Shown piece by piece: positions 43,098-52,128 of a DNA stretch of 64,000 bases. The notes beneath the pieces are model-generated. The model was not told the origin of the DNA and did not search any database. It saw only the letters and a program-made list of their open reading frames with translations. The stretch comes from JBBIPZ01 sp037442505 [NCBI: Deltaproteobacteria bacterium]. GTDB lineage: Bacteria > CALINM01. Numbering within the stretch: the stretch's first letter is position 1; each line of letters opens with the position of its first letter. The translations under genes were made by a program, and so were the position numbers. Location: the NCBI GenBank assembly GCA_037442505.1, contig JBBIPZ010000001.1:52368-116367 (forward strand), given 5' to 3'.

Positions 43098-43696
43098 AAA
43101 AGCTTTAAAAAGTCGTTCAGTATTATTGTATGGATTTCGTAAATATCTTTAGTGGAGTCTATTAAAAGAATTCTATCTGGGTGCTGTTTTGCAAGATTTA
43201 TAAAGCCATCTTTGACTCGCTTGTGAAAGTCGTGGTCTTCATTTTCGATGCGATCTTTTTTCTTTTCTATGCTTCTTTTTTTCATAATTTCTAAGCTGTT
43301 ATCTAAAAGATATGTACGTGTAATCTTAACCCCGGATGTAACAAAATCATTAAGCGAGGAAATCATATCTAATGATAAGCCCCTGCCGTAGCCTTGATAA
43401 GCGATGGTTGAATCGGTGAATCTATCACAGATAACAATTTTTTTTGTGTTTAGTGCCGGAATGAGCACCTGTTTAACAAGTTCAGCACGTGCTGCCTCAA
43501 ATAGCAAAAGTTCAGCTACAGCTCCTCCAGAGAATGTTTCTGATAACAATATAGACCTTATCTGTTCGGAAAAAGGTGTTCCACCTGGCTCTCTTATACT
43601 GATAAATGGCAAATTTCTTCGCTTCAGCTCGTCACAAAGCAGCTTAATCTGCGTAGTTTTCCCAACGCCTTCAATACCTTCAAAAGTAATAAGCAT
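43094..43696 (-). CDS. tmk: Thymidylate kinase
   Basis: The 200-residue kinase phosphorylates dTMP to dTDP. It has the P-loop FEGIEGVGKTTQIKLL at residue 4, the EPGGT motif in SIREPGGTPFSEQIR, the DR(Y/F) motif in VICDRFTDSTIAYQGYGRG and a lid region near 140-150. The ATG is the first of the five-gene minus-strand operon running to the tatD fusion. Confidence 0.96.
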   Translation of the reverse strand: MLITFEGIEGVGKTTQIKLLCDELKRRNLPFISIREPGGTPFSEQIRSILLSETFSGGAVAELLLFEAARAELVKQVLIPALNTKKIVICDRFTDSTIAYQGYGRGLSLDMISSLNDFVTSGVKITRTYLLDNSLEIMKKRSIEKKKDRIENEDHDFHKRVKDGFINLAKQHPDRILLIDSTKDIYEIHTIILNDFLKLL

Positions 43697-43769
43697 TGAG
43701 TTATTTTATCAGATATTTTAAGAATTTGAAATTGTTTTAAAAAAGTGTGACCGTTTAAAACGCCACATT

Positions 43770-43790
43770 CTGTCTTTCTGAGCTGAAGGC
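43770..43790. repeat. Possible relic of an interspersed repeat
   Basis: The stretch GTCTTTCTGAGCTGAAGGC (43772-43790) resembles the GTCATTCTGA-type repeat seen more fully at 56562-56690. It is short and degenerate and lies between the divergent tmk and tonB-like genes. Confidence 0.3.
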
Positions 43791-43850
43791 AAAAAAAACG
43801 TTCCAAAAAAACTGAAAAAGAAAGTCTATTTTATAATATAATACTTTAAC

Positions 43851-44726
43851 ATGAAGTCAAAAAACATACTTTATATTGCGATTTTTGTTTCATTGTTGTT
43901 ACATATACTTTTTGGCATTACAGTAGAAAGTTATCTGCGTTTTTTATTAAAAAAGGCACCTTTGACAGGAGAGCAGGAACATTACTTTGAAATTTTACCT
44001 TATACACCAGACAGGGGAGTTGAAACTTTTAAACCTCCAAAAGATGCACGTTTTTTAGGTGCTAAAAATATTAAGCCTGACGTTGAAACAATGCCAAAAA
44101 ATGACATAATTAATGCACCAAAGGTGTTAGAACAAATTATTTCTGTCCCTAAACAGAACCAGGAGCAAAAAGAGTCGTTGCCGCAAACAGAAAAAAAAGA
44201 AATATCAACAGATATTAAGGCACACATTAACGAGAAATCACCTTCAGAACTAAAAAAAACATCAGAAGAAAATAAACACACATCAAAAGAAGATAAATTA
44301 CCATCATTTGAAAGGCTAATACCCAAAACGCCTGAACTCATAGCAAAGATGCCAAAGGAGGAAAGTATCAATTTAAACAGGGGCACGGTTAAAGAAGGCA
44401 AGCAACTGATGATTGCAACAAAAGAGTATAAATACTGGTCATATCTTGACAAGATGAAGAGAAAGATTGAGTTGCTCTGGCAGTATCCCGAAATTGCGAG
44501 GGTTAATGGCCTATCAGGGTCACTTAAGATAAGCTTTGCAGTTGATAAGAATGGAAAACTTAAAAATGTTGTGCTGGTAGAGTCTTCAGGATATAAATTT
44601 TTTGATGATGCTGCAATGAAGGCTCTAAGGGATGCATCACCTTTTGCCCCCTTCCCTGATACGTGGGATGTGGAAAGGTTAAACATTGATGGTACTTTTA
44701 TTTATGAGATAAAAGTGATAAGATAA
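43851..44726 (+). CDS. TonB-like energy transducer
   Basis: The 291-residue protein has one N-terminal membrane helix (about 5-25), a long Lys/Glu/Pro-rich periplasmic linker (about 50-180), and a C-terminal TonB domain (about 200-291) with YPEIARVNGLSGSLKISFAVDKNGKLKNVVLVESSGY and FFDDAAMKALRDASPF. TonB passes proton-motive force from ExbBD to outer-membrane receptors; no exbB or exbD lies in the window. Two overlapping TATAAT boxes (43832-43842) end eight bases before the ATG and no ribosome-binding site is seen, so the message is nearly leaderless. Confidence 0.88.
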   Translation: MKSKNILYIAIFVSLLLHILFGITVESYLRFLLKKAPLTGEQEHYFEILPYTPDRGVETFKPPKDARFLGAKNIKPDVETMPKNDIINAPKVLEQIISVPKQNQEQKESLPQTEKKEISTDIKAHINEKSPSELKKTSEENKHTSKEDKLPSFERLIPKTPELIAKMPKEESINLNRGTVKEGKQLMIATKEYKYWSYLDKMKRKIELLWQYPEIARVNGLSGSLKISFAVDKNGKLKNVVLVESSGYKFFDDAAMKALRDASPFAPFPDTWDVERLNIDGTFIYEIKVIR

Positions 44727-44751
44727 AACATTAAGATTAAAAGAGGATAAC

Positions 44752-45552
44752 TTGGAACAGGCAATAGGTGTTTTTGACTCTGGTATTGGTGGATTAACAG
44801 TTTTAAAGGCAATAAAAAAACAGCTGCCCCACGAGAACTTGATATATTTAGGTGATACTGCAAGAGTTCCTTATGGTAACAAATCTAAAGACAATATTAT
44901 AAGATACTCTATCGAGAACACGCAGTTTCTTTTAAAGCACAATATAAAAATTCTTGTTGTGGCATGTAATACTTCTACTGCAATTAGCCTGAATATTCTG
45001 AAAGAAAAATTCGCTATTCCGATATTAGGTGTAATAGAACCGGGTGCCAGACGAGCACTTGAGGTGACTCGTTCTGGAAGAATAGGCATAATAGGAACAG
45101 AGGCAACCATCAAAAGTGGTGCTTATGTTAGAGTGTTAAAAGATATGAGAAAAGATGTTATAGTTTTTTCAAAGGCATGTCCCTTGTTTGTGCCAGTTGT
45201 AGAAGAAGGATTAACCAATGGGAAGATTGCTGAAGAGATTGTTAAACATTATTTAGAGTCTTTTAATACACATTTTATTGATACGATGATTCTTGGTTGT
45301 ACGCATTATCCTCTTTTGAAAGGTTTAATAAAAGAGTATTTTAAAGGAAGTGTTAAAGTGGTTGATTCTGCTAACGAAACAGCTAAAGCTGTTAAGGAAC
45401 TGCTGGAAAATAACAGGATGCTAAACTATGCTAAAAGCGATGGTATTTCTAAATTTTTTGTTACCGATGCGGCGGAAAGATTTTTAAAAATTGGAAAGAC
45501 AATACTTGGTAGCAGTATGGAAGAGGTGCAGCTTGTCACTGTCGAAAAGTAA
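44752..45552 (+). CDS. murI: Glutamate racemase
   Basis: The 266-residue cofactor-independent racemase makes D-glutamate for peptidoglycan. It has IGVFDSGIGGLTVLKAI at the N terminus, YLGDTARVPYGNKS near 32, the catalytic Cys in VVACNTSTA near 70, and the second in LGCTHYPLL near 180. The start is TTG at 44752 with AGAGGA upstream. Its 3' end overlaps the next gene's likely start. Confidence 0.95.
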   Translation: MEQAIGVFDSGIGGLTVLKAIKKQLPHENLIYLGDTARVPYGNKSKDNIIRYSIENTQFLLKHNIKILVVACNTSTAISLNILKEKFAIPILGVIEPGARRALEVTRSGRIGIIGTEATIKSGAYVRVLKDMRKDVIVFSKACPLFVPVVEEGLTNGKIAEEIVKHYLESFNTHFIDTMILGCTHYPLLKGLIKEYFKGSVKVVDSANETAKAVKELLENNRMLNYAKSDGISKFFVTDAAERFLKIGKTILGSSMEEVQLVTVEK

Positions 45553-46867
45553 AAACAAGAATCTGAAAACAGATAAAAAGCAGCAAAATGCTGTAAACGA
45601 AAGCGTTATCGCAAAGGTAGAAGGACTGTCTTACAGCGCCTCAGGCGTCGCAAGATATGAGGGGAAGGTTGTTTTTATCCCTTATACTGTTACAGGAGAC
45701 GTCGTAAAATTTTCTATCAAAGAGAACAGAAAGACTTATGCTGATGGCAGATTAGAGGAAGTATTAAAATCTTCACCATACAGGAGACCCGCTCCCTGTC
45801 AATATTTTGAACGTTGTGGTGGGTGTCAATGGCAGCATGTTCAATATAATTACCAGCTGTACTCTAAAAAAATGATAACAAAGGATTTAATCGAGAGAAT
45901 CGGTTTGATAAAAAACGTAAATGTTGCCGATACCAATAGTGCCAATAGTGAATGGAATTACAGACAGAGGGTGAGGTTCCAGATTGGATTTACTGATGGA
46001 ATGCCGTGTTTAGGTTTTAGTATATTTGGTAGTAACGAAGTGGTTGATATACAAAATTGTCACATTGTTCAGAGACCAATAGTTGATTTGTTAAAACAGT
46101 TAATTACAAAGAAAAATGCAATCAAAAATTTTTATGATTTTGAAGTTTACTATTCCGAAGAGGGATGTTTTACATTTTCTGCTACAGCACGGCAAAACTG
46201 GGAACAACGTTTGGCTGAAGAGCTGTTTCCTCTTTTTAAAGGCGGTGTTATTAAAGAAATGAGAACGGGAAAAGTTTATAACATAAAAGAAGCAAACCTT
46301 TCGTATACGGTAAAAAACAGCATGGGAGACTTCAAGCTTAAAGTTCTGGCCGGTGGTTTTGTTCAGGCAAACCCTTATGTCAATGAAATAATATTAAATG
46401 TCCTGATTGATATTCTATCTGGATATAAAGAAATGCTTTTGTTAGAGCTTTATGCAGGATCTGGAAACTTTACGATACCTTTAAGCAAGCTTTTCAGACA
46501 TGTTGTGGCGGTTGAAGCTGATCCATTTTCATTTAGAGCACTTAAAGAAAATCTTCCTAAAAATCGTGTAGTTAACGTCTCTGCTGTTCAGTCGAACGTA
46601 TACGAAGAAGTATTAAAATGCTTCAATAAAAATAGGGAGTTTGATGTTATATTTTTAGATCCTCCACGTATTGGCGCAAAAGATGTTATGCCATTTTTGT
46701 CCAAGTTGAACGCAAAACGTATAGTATATCTTTCCTGTAATCCTTCCACCCTTGCGAGAGACATCAAAGTGCTTTGTGATGCTGGTTATTCTTTGTCAAA
46801 ATTAATACCATTCGATATGTTTCCTCAGACGTTTCACATAGAATGTCTTGCAGTTTTAGATAGATGA
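45533..46867 (+). CDS. rlmD: 23S rRNA (uracil-5-)-methyltransferase, RlmD/RumA family
   Basis: The protein of about 444 residues has an N-terminal TRAM domain (VEGLSYSASGVARYEGKVVFIP), a Cys set for a [4Fe-4S] cluster (CQYFERCGGCQWQH, then a later Cys), and a methyltransferase domain. That domain shows LLELYAGSGNFTIPLS near 300, DPPRIGAK near 385 and the catalytic Cys in VYLSCNPSTLARD near 405. RlmD-type enzymes make m5U in rRNA; the exact site may differ. TTG at 45533 follows AAGAGGTG by a good distance and overlaps murI by 20 bases. Confidence 0.9.
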   Translation: MSLSKSKNKNLKTDKKQQNAVNESVIAKVEGLSYSASGVARYEGKVVFIPYTVTGDVVKFSIKENRKTYADGRLEEVLKSSPYRRPAPCQYFERCGGCQWQHVQYNYQLYSKKMITKDLIERIGLIKNVNVADTNSANSEWNYRQRVRFQIGFTDGMPCLGFSIFGSNEVVDIQNCHIVQRPIVDLLKQLITKKNAIKNFYDFEVYYSEEGCFTFSATARQNWEQRLAEELFPLFKGGVIKEMRTGKVYNIKEANLSYTVKNSMGDFKLKVLAGGFVQANPYVNEIILNVLIDILSGYKEMLLLELYAGSGNFTIPLSKLFRHVVAVEADPFSFRALKENLPKNRVVNVSAVQSNVYEEVLKCFNKNREFDVIFLDPPRIGAKDVMPFLSKLNAKRIVYLSCNPSTLARDIKVLCDAGYSLSKLIPFDMFPQTFHIECLAVLDR

Positions 46868-46868
46868 T

Positions 46869-47573
46869 ATGGCTAAGATTCTTGTACTTGAAGATGACAA
46901 GAAACTACAAAATTTAATTAAAGCTTATCTTGAGAGCACAGGCTATGATGTGCTTTTAGCCTCCAGTTTAAAAGAGGCACGGAGTATTTTGGATAAGGAA
47001 GTCCCATCACTTGTGATTCTGGATTTGATGCTTCCGGATGGTAATGGAGAAAGTTTCTCTCAGGAAATTAAAGAAATAGAAGAAATCCCTATCATAATGG
47101 TCACAGCAAAATCTTCTGAAGAAGATAAATTGTTGGGCTTTTCTTTGGGCGCAGATGACTATGTGTCAAAACCGTTTAGTCCTAAAGAGTTGATTGCTAG
47201 GGTAAAGGCTGTATTGAGAAGATATGAAAAAGAAACACAAAAACAGAAAGTATTAAGTTTTGATAGTGGCAAAATATTAATAAAGCCGGAAAGTTTTGAA
47301 GTAGTTATTGATGGAAAAACTGTAGATTTATCCCGCACAGAGTTTAAATTGTTGCTGGTTTTAGCATCCTTTCCCAGCAAAGTATTTTCACGCATGGATC
47401 TTGTGGAGAAGGCTCTTGGGTATGAGTTTGAAGGTTATGAACGCACTGTAGATGCACATATAAAGAATCTACGTCATAAAATTGGAGATGATCCTAAAAA
47501 ACCTCATTATATTCAAACGGTTTTCGGTATAGGGTACAAATTCCTTGGCAAAAAAGATGTATCTAACATTTAA
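46869..47573 (+). CDS. OmpR-family response regulator (BaeR/CpxR-like)
   Basis: The 234-residue regulator has a receiver domain (LEDDKKLQNLIKAYLESTGY, phosphoacceptor in VILDLMLPDGNG near 52, Lys in YVSKPFSPKEL). A C-terminal winged-helix domain (SRTEFKLLLVLASFP, RTVDAHIKNLRHKIGDDPKKP, VFGIGYKFLG) follows. It overlaps the downstream kinase by 17 bases. It may bind the four 11-base repeats found after the kinase gene, ahead of the zraP/spy-like gene. Confidence 0.93.
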   Translation: MAKILVLEDDKKLQNLIKAYLESTGYDVLLASSLKEARSILDKEVPSLVILDLMLPDGNGESFSQEIKEIEEIPIIMVTAKSSEEDKLLGFSLGADDYVSKPFSPKELIARVKAVLRRYEKETQKQKVLSFDSGKILIKPESFEVVIDGKTVDLSRTEFKLLLVLASFPSKVFSRMDLVEKALGYEFEGYERTVDAHIKNLRHKIGDDPKKPHYIQTVFGIGYKFLGKKDVSNI

Positions 47574-48915
47574 AAAAAAGATAATTATTGCGATCTTTTT
47601 TTTCTTTATATCAGCTTTGTTAGCACTTCTTTTTGTTGTTGAATCGGTAAAAAAAGACTTTTTTTACTATACTGAAGGTGAAAGAGAAGACGATGTTTAT
47701 ATTCTGACAAGCTATATTGAAACACAGTACGAACAAAATCTTGGATTTGATAAAGCGCGATGTAACGATGTTGCTATGCTTGCGCTTTCTATGGGTTACG
47801 AAATGATGCTTTATGACAAAAATAATAACCTTATAACAGATACAAAAACTGCGATAAATACTATGCTGCCTCTTGCTAAAAGAAGACACAGCCTGCATAT
47901 AAAACAGTTTGAAGAATTTTTAAGGGAAAATAACAAAAAAGAGTACCTGATGTATGAGCTTTTTTTGAAAAACGAAGAAATAGGTTCAGTTTACTTAAGG
48001 CAGTTTGAAAAGAGAAGAACCCTCTTTTTTATTGAAAGAACAACACAGTTTTTATTGCTCGGAATCTTTGCAGCAGTTATAAGTTCACTCATATTAGGCA
48101 TTTTCATAACCTCAAAAATTCTGACACCCATCTCAAAATTGCAGAAAGCTGCCACGGATTTATCGAAAGGCAAAAAAATTGAATATATTGAAGTTAATCG
48201 TCGTGATGAGCTGGGAGAACTTGCAAAAGTTTTTAATAACATGGCAAAAAGCTTAAACGAGAGTGAGGTGGCAAGAAAATCAAGCATAACAAAGTTTGCA
48301 CATGAATTAAGAACACCGCTCGCTGTGATACAGGGAGAGCTTGAAGCGATGCTTGATGATATTTATCCTGTAACGAAGGAATCTTTAAAATCTATTCTTG
48401 AAGAGGTTTTAAGATTGAAAAAGATGGTGGAGGCTTTAGAACGTCTTTATGAGATTGAAAAAGAAGCCAAGGGTTTAACGATGAAGCAAGTGTCTTTAAA
48501 ACCTTTTTTAGAAACCATACGAAACAGATTTTTACTAAAGGCTAAGGGAAAAAATAACTCTATTGTCATTGATTGCGATGATGTAAAGCTTTTTACAGCC
48601 CCCGACTTGCTAACACAAATTTTATATAATCTTGTTGATAATGCACTTAATGCAACAGAAAATGGTTCTGTCACTATACATGCAAAAGAAGAAGATTCAA
48701 AAATAGTTATTGATGTGATTGATACTGGAACGGGCATTCAAGAGCAAGACATTCCTTTTATCTTTGAACGTTTTTATACTAAAAGAGAAAATGGTCTAGG
48801 GATTGGACTTGCAGTGGTGAAGGAAGCTATGGAGGTACTTGGCGGGGAAATAAAAGTCTTTTCTGAAGAAGGTAAAGGAACTATTTTTACACTCATTTTC
48901 AATAAAAAATTATAA
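47557..48915 (+). CDS. Sensor histidine kinase (BaeS/CpxA-like)
   Basis: The 452-residue kinase has two membrane helices (about 8-28 and 160-185) flanking a periplasmic sensor of about 130 residues. Next come a HAMP domain (KILTPISKLQKAATDLSKGKKIEY) and the phosphoacceptor SITKFAHELRTPLAVIQGELEAM, closest in feel to BaeS. The HATPase part shows NLVDNALNATENG and FERFYTKRENGLGIGLAVVKEAM. The pair with the preceding regulator, followed by a ZraP/Spy-like gene, points to envelope-stress or metal sensing. ATG at 47557 is chosen; TTG at 47545 is possible. Confidence 0.92.
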   Translation: MYLTFKKKIIIAIFFFFISALLALLFVVESVKKDFFYYTEGEREDDVYILTSYIETQYEQNLGFDKARCNDVAMLALSMGYEMMLYDKNNNLITDTKTAINTMLPLAKRRHSLHIKQFEEFLRENNKKEYLMYELFLKNEEIGSVYLRQFEKRRTLFFIERTTQFLLLGIFAAVISSLILGIFITSKILTPISKLQKAATDLSKGKKIEYIEVNRRDELGELAKVFNNMAKSLNESEVARKSSITKFAHELRTPLAVIQGELEAMLDDIYPVTKESLKSILEEVLRLKKMVEALERLYEIEKEAKGLTMKQVSLKPFLETIRNRFLLKAKGKNNSIVIDCDDVKLFTAPDLLTQILYNLVDNALNATENGSVTIHAKEEDSKIVIDVIDTGTGIQEQDIPFIFERFYTKRENGLGIGLAVVKEAMEVLGGEIKVFSEEGKGTIFTLIFNKKL

Positions 48916-48934
48916 TTTTCTTAAAAAAATAAAA

Positions 48935-48988
48935 TTCACAATTTTTTCACAACCTTTTCAAAAGTTATTCGCAACTAAGCGATATCAT
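48935..48988 (+). promoter_or_regulatory. Four tandem 11-bp direct repeats plus -10 box ahead of the zraP/spy-like gene
   Basis: TTCACAATTTT, TTCACAACCTT, TTCAAAAGTTA and TTCGCAACTAA follow each other without gaps (48935-48978), each starting TTC and all at an 11-base period. TATCAT (48983-48988) is a -10 box four bases later, so the array covers the -35 region. OmpR-family regulators bind such helically phased direct repeats, and the gene for one lies just upstream. Confidence 0.7.
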
Positions 48989-49020
48989 AAACACATGAAT
49001 TATCGATGGAGGTTTTTGAA

Positions 49021-49374
49021 ATGAGAAAAATACTGATTACACTATGTGTTTTAATGTTTGCATTTTTGTTTGTTACAACAAATGAAAGCTTTGCAAGAGG
49101 CGGTTTTGGGCGTGGCAACTGTGATTGTTATGATAAGGGTTATCCTCCTGCAAAATCAGAGGAATTCAAAAAATTTCGTGAGGAAACATTATCATTACGA
49201 CAGACGCTTTCAAATAAAAGATTTGAACTTGAAAAAGAGTCGTTAGCTGAGCATCCGGATGCTGTTAAAATTGACAATCTTAAACAAGAGATTAAGACTT
49301 TGAAGGATAAGATATACGATATAAAGACAAAGTATAATGTTAATGCAAAAGGGTTCAAACCCCGCTGCTACTAA
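49021..49374 (+). CDS. Periplasmic ZraP/Spy-like protein
   Basis: The 117-residue product has a signal peptide (about 1-26, ending SFA) and a short Gly/Cys-rich start (RGGFGRGNCDCYDKGY). A helical hairpin follows with SLRQTLSNKRFELEKESLAEHPDAVKIDNLKQEIKTLKDKI, the pattern of ZraP/Spy-type periplasmic chaperones and metal-stress proteins. The three mature Cys (CDC and the penultimate C) could bind metal. ATG at 49021 follows GGAGG. Its location after a BaeRS-like pair and a tandem operator fits a regulated envelope-stress output gene. Confidence 0.82.
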   Translation: MRKILITLCVLMFAFLFVTTNESFARGGFGRGNCDCYDKGYPPAKSEEFKKFREETLSLRQTLSNKRFELEKESLAEHPDAVKIDNLKQEIKTLKDKIYDIKTKYNVNAKGFKPRCY

Positions 49375-49380
49375 GGCGGT

Positions 49381-49420
49381 AGGAAGAGGTTGTTGCCCTC
49401 CGCCTCTTCCTTACTTTTTA
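49381..49420 (+). terminator. Rho-independent terminator after the zraP/spy-like gene
   Basis: AGGAAGAGG (49381-49389) pairs with CCTCTTCCT (49403-49411) around a 13-base loop, and TTTTTA follows. It ends the two-component/zraP transcript. Confidence 0.82.
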
Positions 49421-49461
49421 TTTTATTCGAAAATTTTGTATGATTTTGTAAAATATATTTT

Positions 49462-49830
49462 ATGAGAAAATGTGGTAGTTTTATTTTTTTATCCGTTGTT
49501 TCAGCAGTTTTCTTAACCACTGGTTTTGTATCGACAACTTACGCTATTGATTCTCCTCCGAAGTGTTATCGTTTTAACAACGAAGCAGTACCTTATGGCT
49601 ACTACGGGCATCATTGGAGAAAAACGGGATATGGACAGAGAATAAATATAAGAAATATAGAAGAAGCTATCTCCGTGGTGCAGGAGTTTTACAAGTCACC
49701 AAATCTAAAGGTTGTGCCGGTTAGAGAAAGTTATCGATTTTATAAAATGGAAGTTCGGGATGACCATAATACTGTCCTTGATATCGTCATAGTAGATAAA
49801 TTTTCTGGCAGAGTAAGAAGCATATACTAA
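49462..49830 (+). CDS. Small exported protein of unknown function (PepSY-like fold possible)
   Basis: The 122-residue product has a signal peptide (about 1-28, ending TYA). The mature part has an aromatic, His- and Tyr-rich stretch (CYRFNNEAVPYGYYGHHWRK) and an alpha-beta segment (NIEEAISVVQEFY... DIVIVDKFSGRVRSIY) recalling a PepSY domain. I do not recognise a precise family. TAAAAT lies seven bases before the ATG and there is no ribosome-binding site, so it may be leaderless and separately transcribed after the terminator. Confidence 0.72.
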   Translation: MRKCGSFIFLSVVSAVFLTTGFVSTTYAIDSPPKCYRFNNEAVPYGYYGHHWRKTGYGQRINIRNIEEAISVVQEFYKSPNLKVVPVRESYRFYKMEVRDDHNTVLDIVIVDKFSGRVRSIY

Positions 49831-49945
49831 TTAACAAACCTAACTATTTTTTTTAAAATACTGAAATTAGAGTTTTTTTTTCTGTTTATCCACAAAATTT
49901 AAACAAGAAACTAACCACCAAGCCTTGATTTTAATGTAAAATTTG

Positions 49946-50000
49946 TTGACACGCCCTATATATTGTGTTAAAACTTTGCCTATAATACAATATATGGAGG
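49946..50000 (+). promoter_or_regulatory. nrdD promoter region with tandem NrdR boxes
   Basis: A 16-base box at 49953-49968 (core CTATATATTGTGT) matches the NrdR consensus ACACWATATATWGTGT at 14 of 16 positions. A second at 49985-50000 (core ACAATATATGG) matches at 12 of 16, exactly 32 bases further on. TTGACA (49946-49951) and a TATAAT (49981-49986) overlap these boxes. The second box runs almost to the ribosome-binding site. Confidence 0.7.
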
Positions 50001-50005
50001 GCAAT

Positions 50006-52108
50006 ATGGGAGAAGTTTTAGAACTTAGGTCCCTAAAATTAACAGATGCAAAAGACACAACTGATTTAGCTGTCTTTGTTAGGACTTCTGATGAAGAACT
50101 TGCCTCCTGGAATAGACAGAAGATTATTGATGCACTTGTCAGAGAAACCTATCTTGATCAGGATACTGCTGAGATAATTGCCGAAGAGGTAGAAAAAAGC
50201 ATCCTAAAGTCAGGTATTACGGTTCTTACCGCTCCCCTTGTTAGAGAGCTTGTTGATGCGAAATTAATCGAGAAGGGGCTTGAAAAGGCACGTAAAATGC
50301 ATACCAGGTTAGGTATGCCGTTATATGATGTAGAACAGCTACTTGTTTATCCAAACAAAGAAAACGCTAACGTACCACATGGCCCTGAGGCAACAAATCT
50401 TACGCTTGCCGAAAATATTAAAAAAGAGTATGCATTACTTAATGTGTTTTCACAGGATGTTTCAGATGCGCACATGAGGGGAGACATTCACCTTCACGAT
50501 CTGGGCTTCATAGATAGACCTTACTGTTCCGGACAGAGTCTTGAATATATAAAAAAGTTTGGATTGTCCCTGCCAAACTCGCTTGCGATAGCAAAACCTG
50601 CTAAACATCCAGAAGTTTTGTTGGCTCACATGGTAAAGTTTGCTGCTGCATTACAATCCAATTTTGCTGGAGCTATTGGTTGGGACGCGGTTAACCTTTT
50701 CTTTGCTCCTTATGTTGAAGGAATGAGTGATAGGGAGTTAAAGCAGCTTGCGCAAATGCTCATCTTTGAATTTTCTCAACAGGCAGTTGCACGTGGTGGT
50801 CAGGCAATATTTTCCGATATAAATCTTTACTGGGAAGTGCCAAAACATTTTGAAGATGTTCCTGCGATTGGCCCTGGTGGTGAATACACCGGTAAGGTTT
50901 ATGGTGAATATGCGAAAACAGCCCAGAGATTCGTAAAGGCGTTATTTGAAGTTTATCTGGAAGGAGATGGGTGTGGCAGACCTTTCTTTTTTCCTAAGCC
51001 TCTGGTCCATATAACAGAAAAGTTCTGGAAAGAAGAGGGACATGAAGAATTTTTACGCCTTATTTCAGAGGTTGCTTGTGAAAAGGGTAATACATATTTT
51101 GTCTTTGATAGAGGTAACACTGCAAAAATTTCGGAATGTTGTCGTCTTTCTTTTAAGCTTGAGAAAAGTGATTTTGAAGATGCAAAACAGCCCTGGAAGA
51201 TGAGATACTCTGCACTTCAAAATGTCACGGTTAATCTACCGAGAATTGCTTATGAAGCTAAAGGTGACGATATCAAGCTGAAAGAACTGATTACAGAAAA
51301 GGTTGAACTGGCTGTTAAGGCTCATATTGAAAAGAAAGCCTTTATTGAAAAACTTCTTTCCCAGGGGGAAAAAGGACCTTTAGCGTTGTTAACGATGAAC
51401 AAAGATGGCCAGCCTTATCTAAGGATGCACAGGGTGTCATACCTCGTCGGTATGGTTGGACTCAACGAACTTGTTCAGCATCACTTAGGCTTTCAGATGC
51501 ACGAAACTAATGCTGCTGTTCAATTTGGACTTAAGATTATCTCACACATGAAGCTATTAACTGAGAAATTGAGCAGAAAATATAACATGCATTTTGTGTT
51601 AGAGCAGACCCCCGCAGAAAGCACCGCCTATAGATTTGCAAAATTAGATCTTAAACATTATCCAGAAAAAACCGCAAGGGTTGTGAAAGGTAATATTTCA
51701 AAAGGAGAGATTTACTATACCAACTCAACATATCTTAACGTAAGCCATCCGATGAATCCTATTGATAGGATAAAGATAGAAGGCCTTTTTCACCCACTAA
51801 TTGAGGCTGGTTCGTTAACACACATCTGGCTGGGAGAGAAAAAACCCAATACCGCTACAATGGCGAGTTTTATCAAAAAGATATTCGACTACACAATGAA
51901 CGATCAGGTTGCATTTTCTCCAGAATTTTCTACGTGTTTAGACTGTAAAAAAACTATGAGAGGTTTAAAAGAGATCTGTGACTATTGCGGTTCCGAAAAG
52001 TTGGAAGGCATGACAAGGATTACAGGTTATTTTACACGTATTTCGAGCTGGAACAAGGGTAAATTGGGTGAACTTAGAGATAGGTTCAGAAGCAAAGAGT
52101 ATTTTTAA
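50006..52108 (+). CDS. nrdD: Anaerobic (class III) ribonucleoside-triphosphate reductase
   Basis: The 700-residue glycyl-radical enzyme reduces ribonucleotides to deoxyribonucleotides without O2. It has an N-terminal ATP-cone (about 5-95), the catalytic barrel with ISECCRLSF near 385, a C-terminal zinc site (CLDCKKTMRGLKEICDYCGS) and the glycyl-radical segment RITGYFTRISSWNKGK near 670. The start at 50006 has GGAGGG upstream. A glutaredoxin-like gene follows at 20 bases and may supply reducing power. The activase gene nrdG is not adjacent. Confidence 0.95.
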   Translation: MGEVLELRSLKLTDAKDTTDLAVFVRTSDEELASWNRQKIIDALVRETYLDQDTAEIIAEEVEKSILKSGITVLTAPLVRELVDAKLIEKGLEKARKMHTRLGMPLYDVEQLLVYPNKENANVPHGPEATNLTLAENIKKEYALLNVFSQDVSDAHMRGDIHLHDLGFIDRPYCSGQSLEYIKKFGLSLPNSLAIAKPAKHPEVLLAHMVKFAAALQSNFAGAIGWDAVNLFFAPYVEGMSDRELKQLAQMLIFEFSQQAVARGGQAIFSDINLYWEVPKHFEDVPAIGPGGEYTGKVYGEYAKTAQRFVKALFEVYLEGDGCGRPFFFPKPLVHITEKFWKEEGHEEFLRLISEVACEKGNTYFVFDRGNTAKISECCRLSFKLEKSDFEDAKQPWKMRYSALQNVTVNLPRIAYEAKGDDIKLKELITEKVELAVKAHIEKKAFIEKLLSQGEKGPLALLTMNKDGQPYLRMHRVSYLVGMVGLNELVQHHLGFQMHETNAAVQFGLKIISHMKLLTEKLSRKYNMHFVLEQTPAESTAYRFAKLDLKHYPEKTARVVKGNISKGEIYYTNSTYLNVSHPMNPIDRIKIEGLFHPLIEAGSLTHIWLGEKKPNTATMASFIKKIFDYTMNDQVAFSPEFSTCLDCKKTMRGLKEICDYCGSEKLEGMTRITGYFTRISSWNKGKLGELRDRFRSKEYF

Positions 52109-52128
52109 AAAAAGGAGGATATAAGGTT

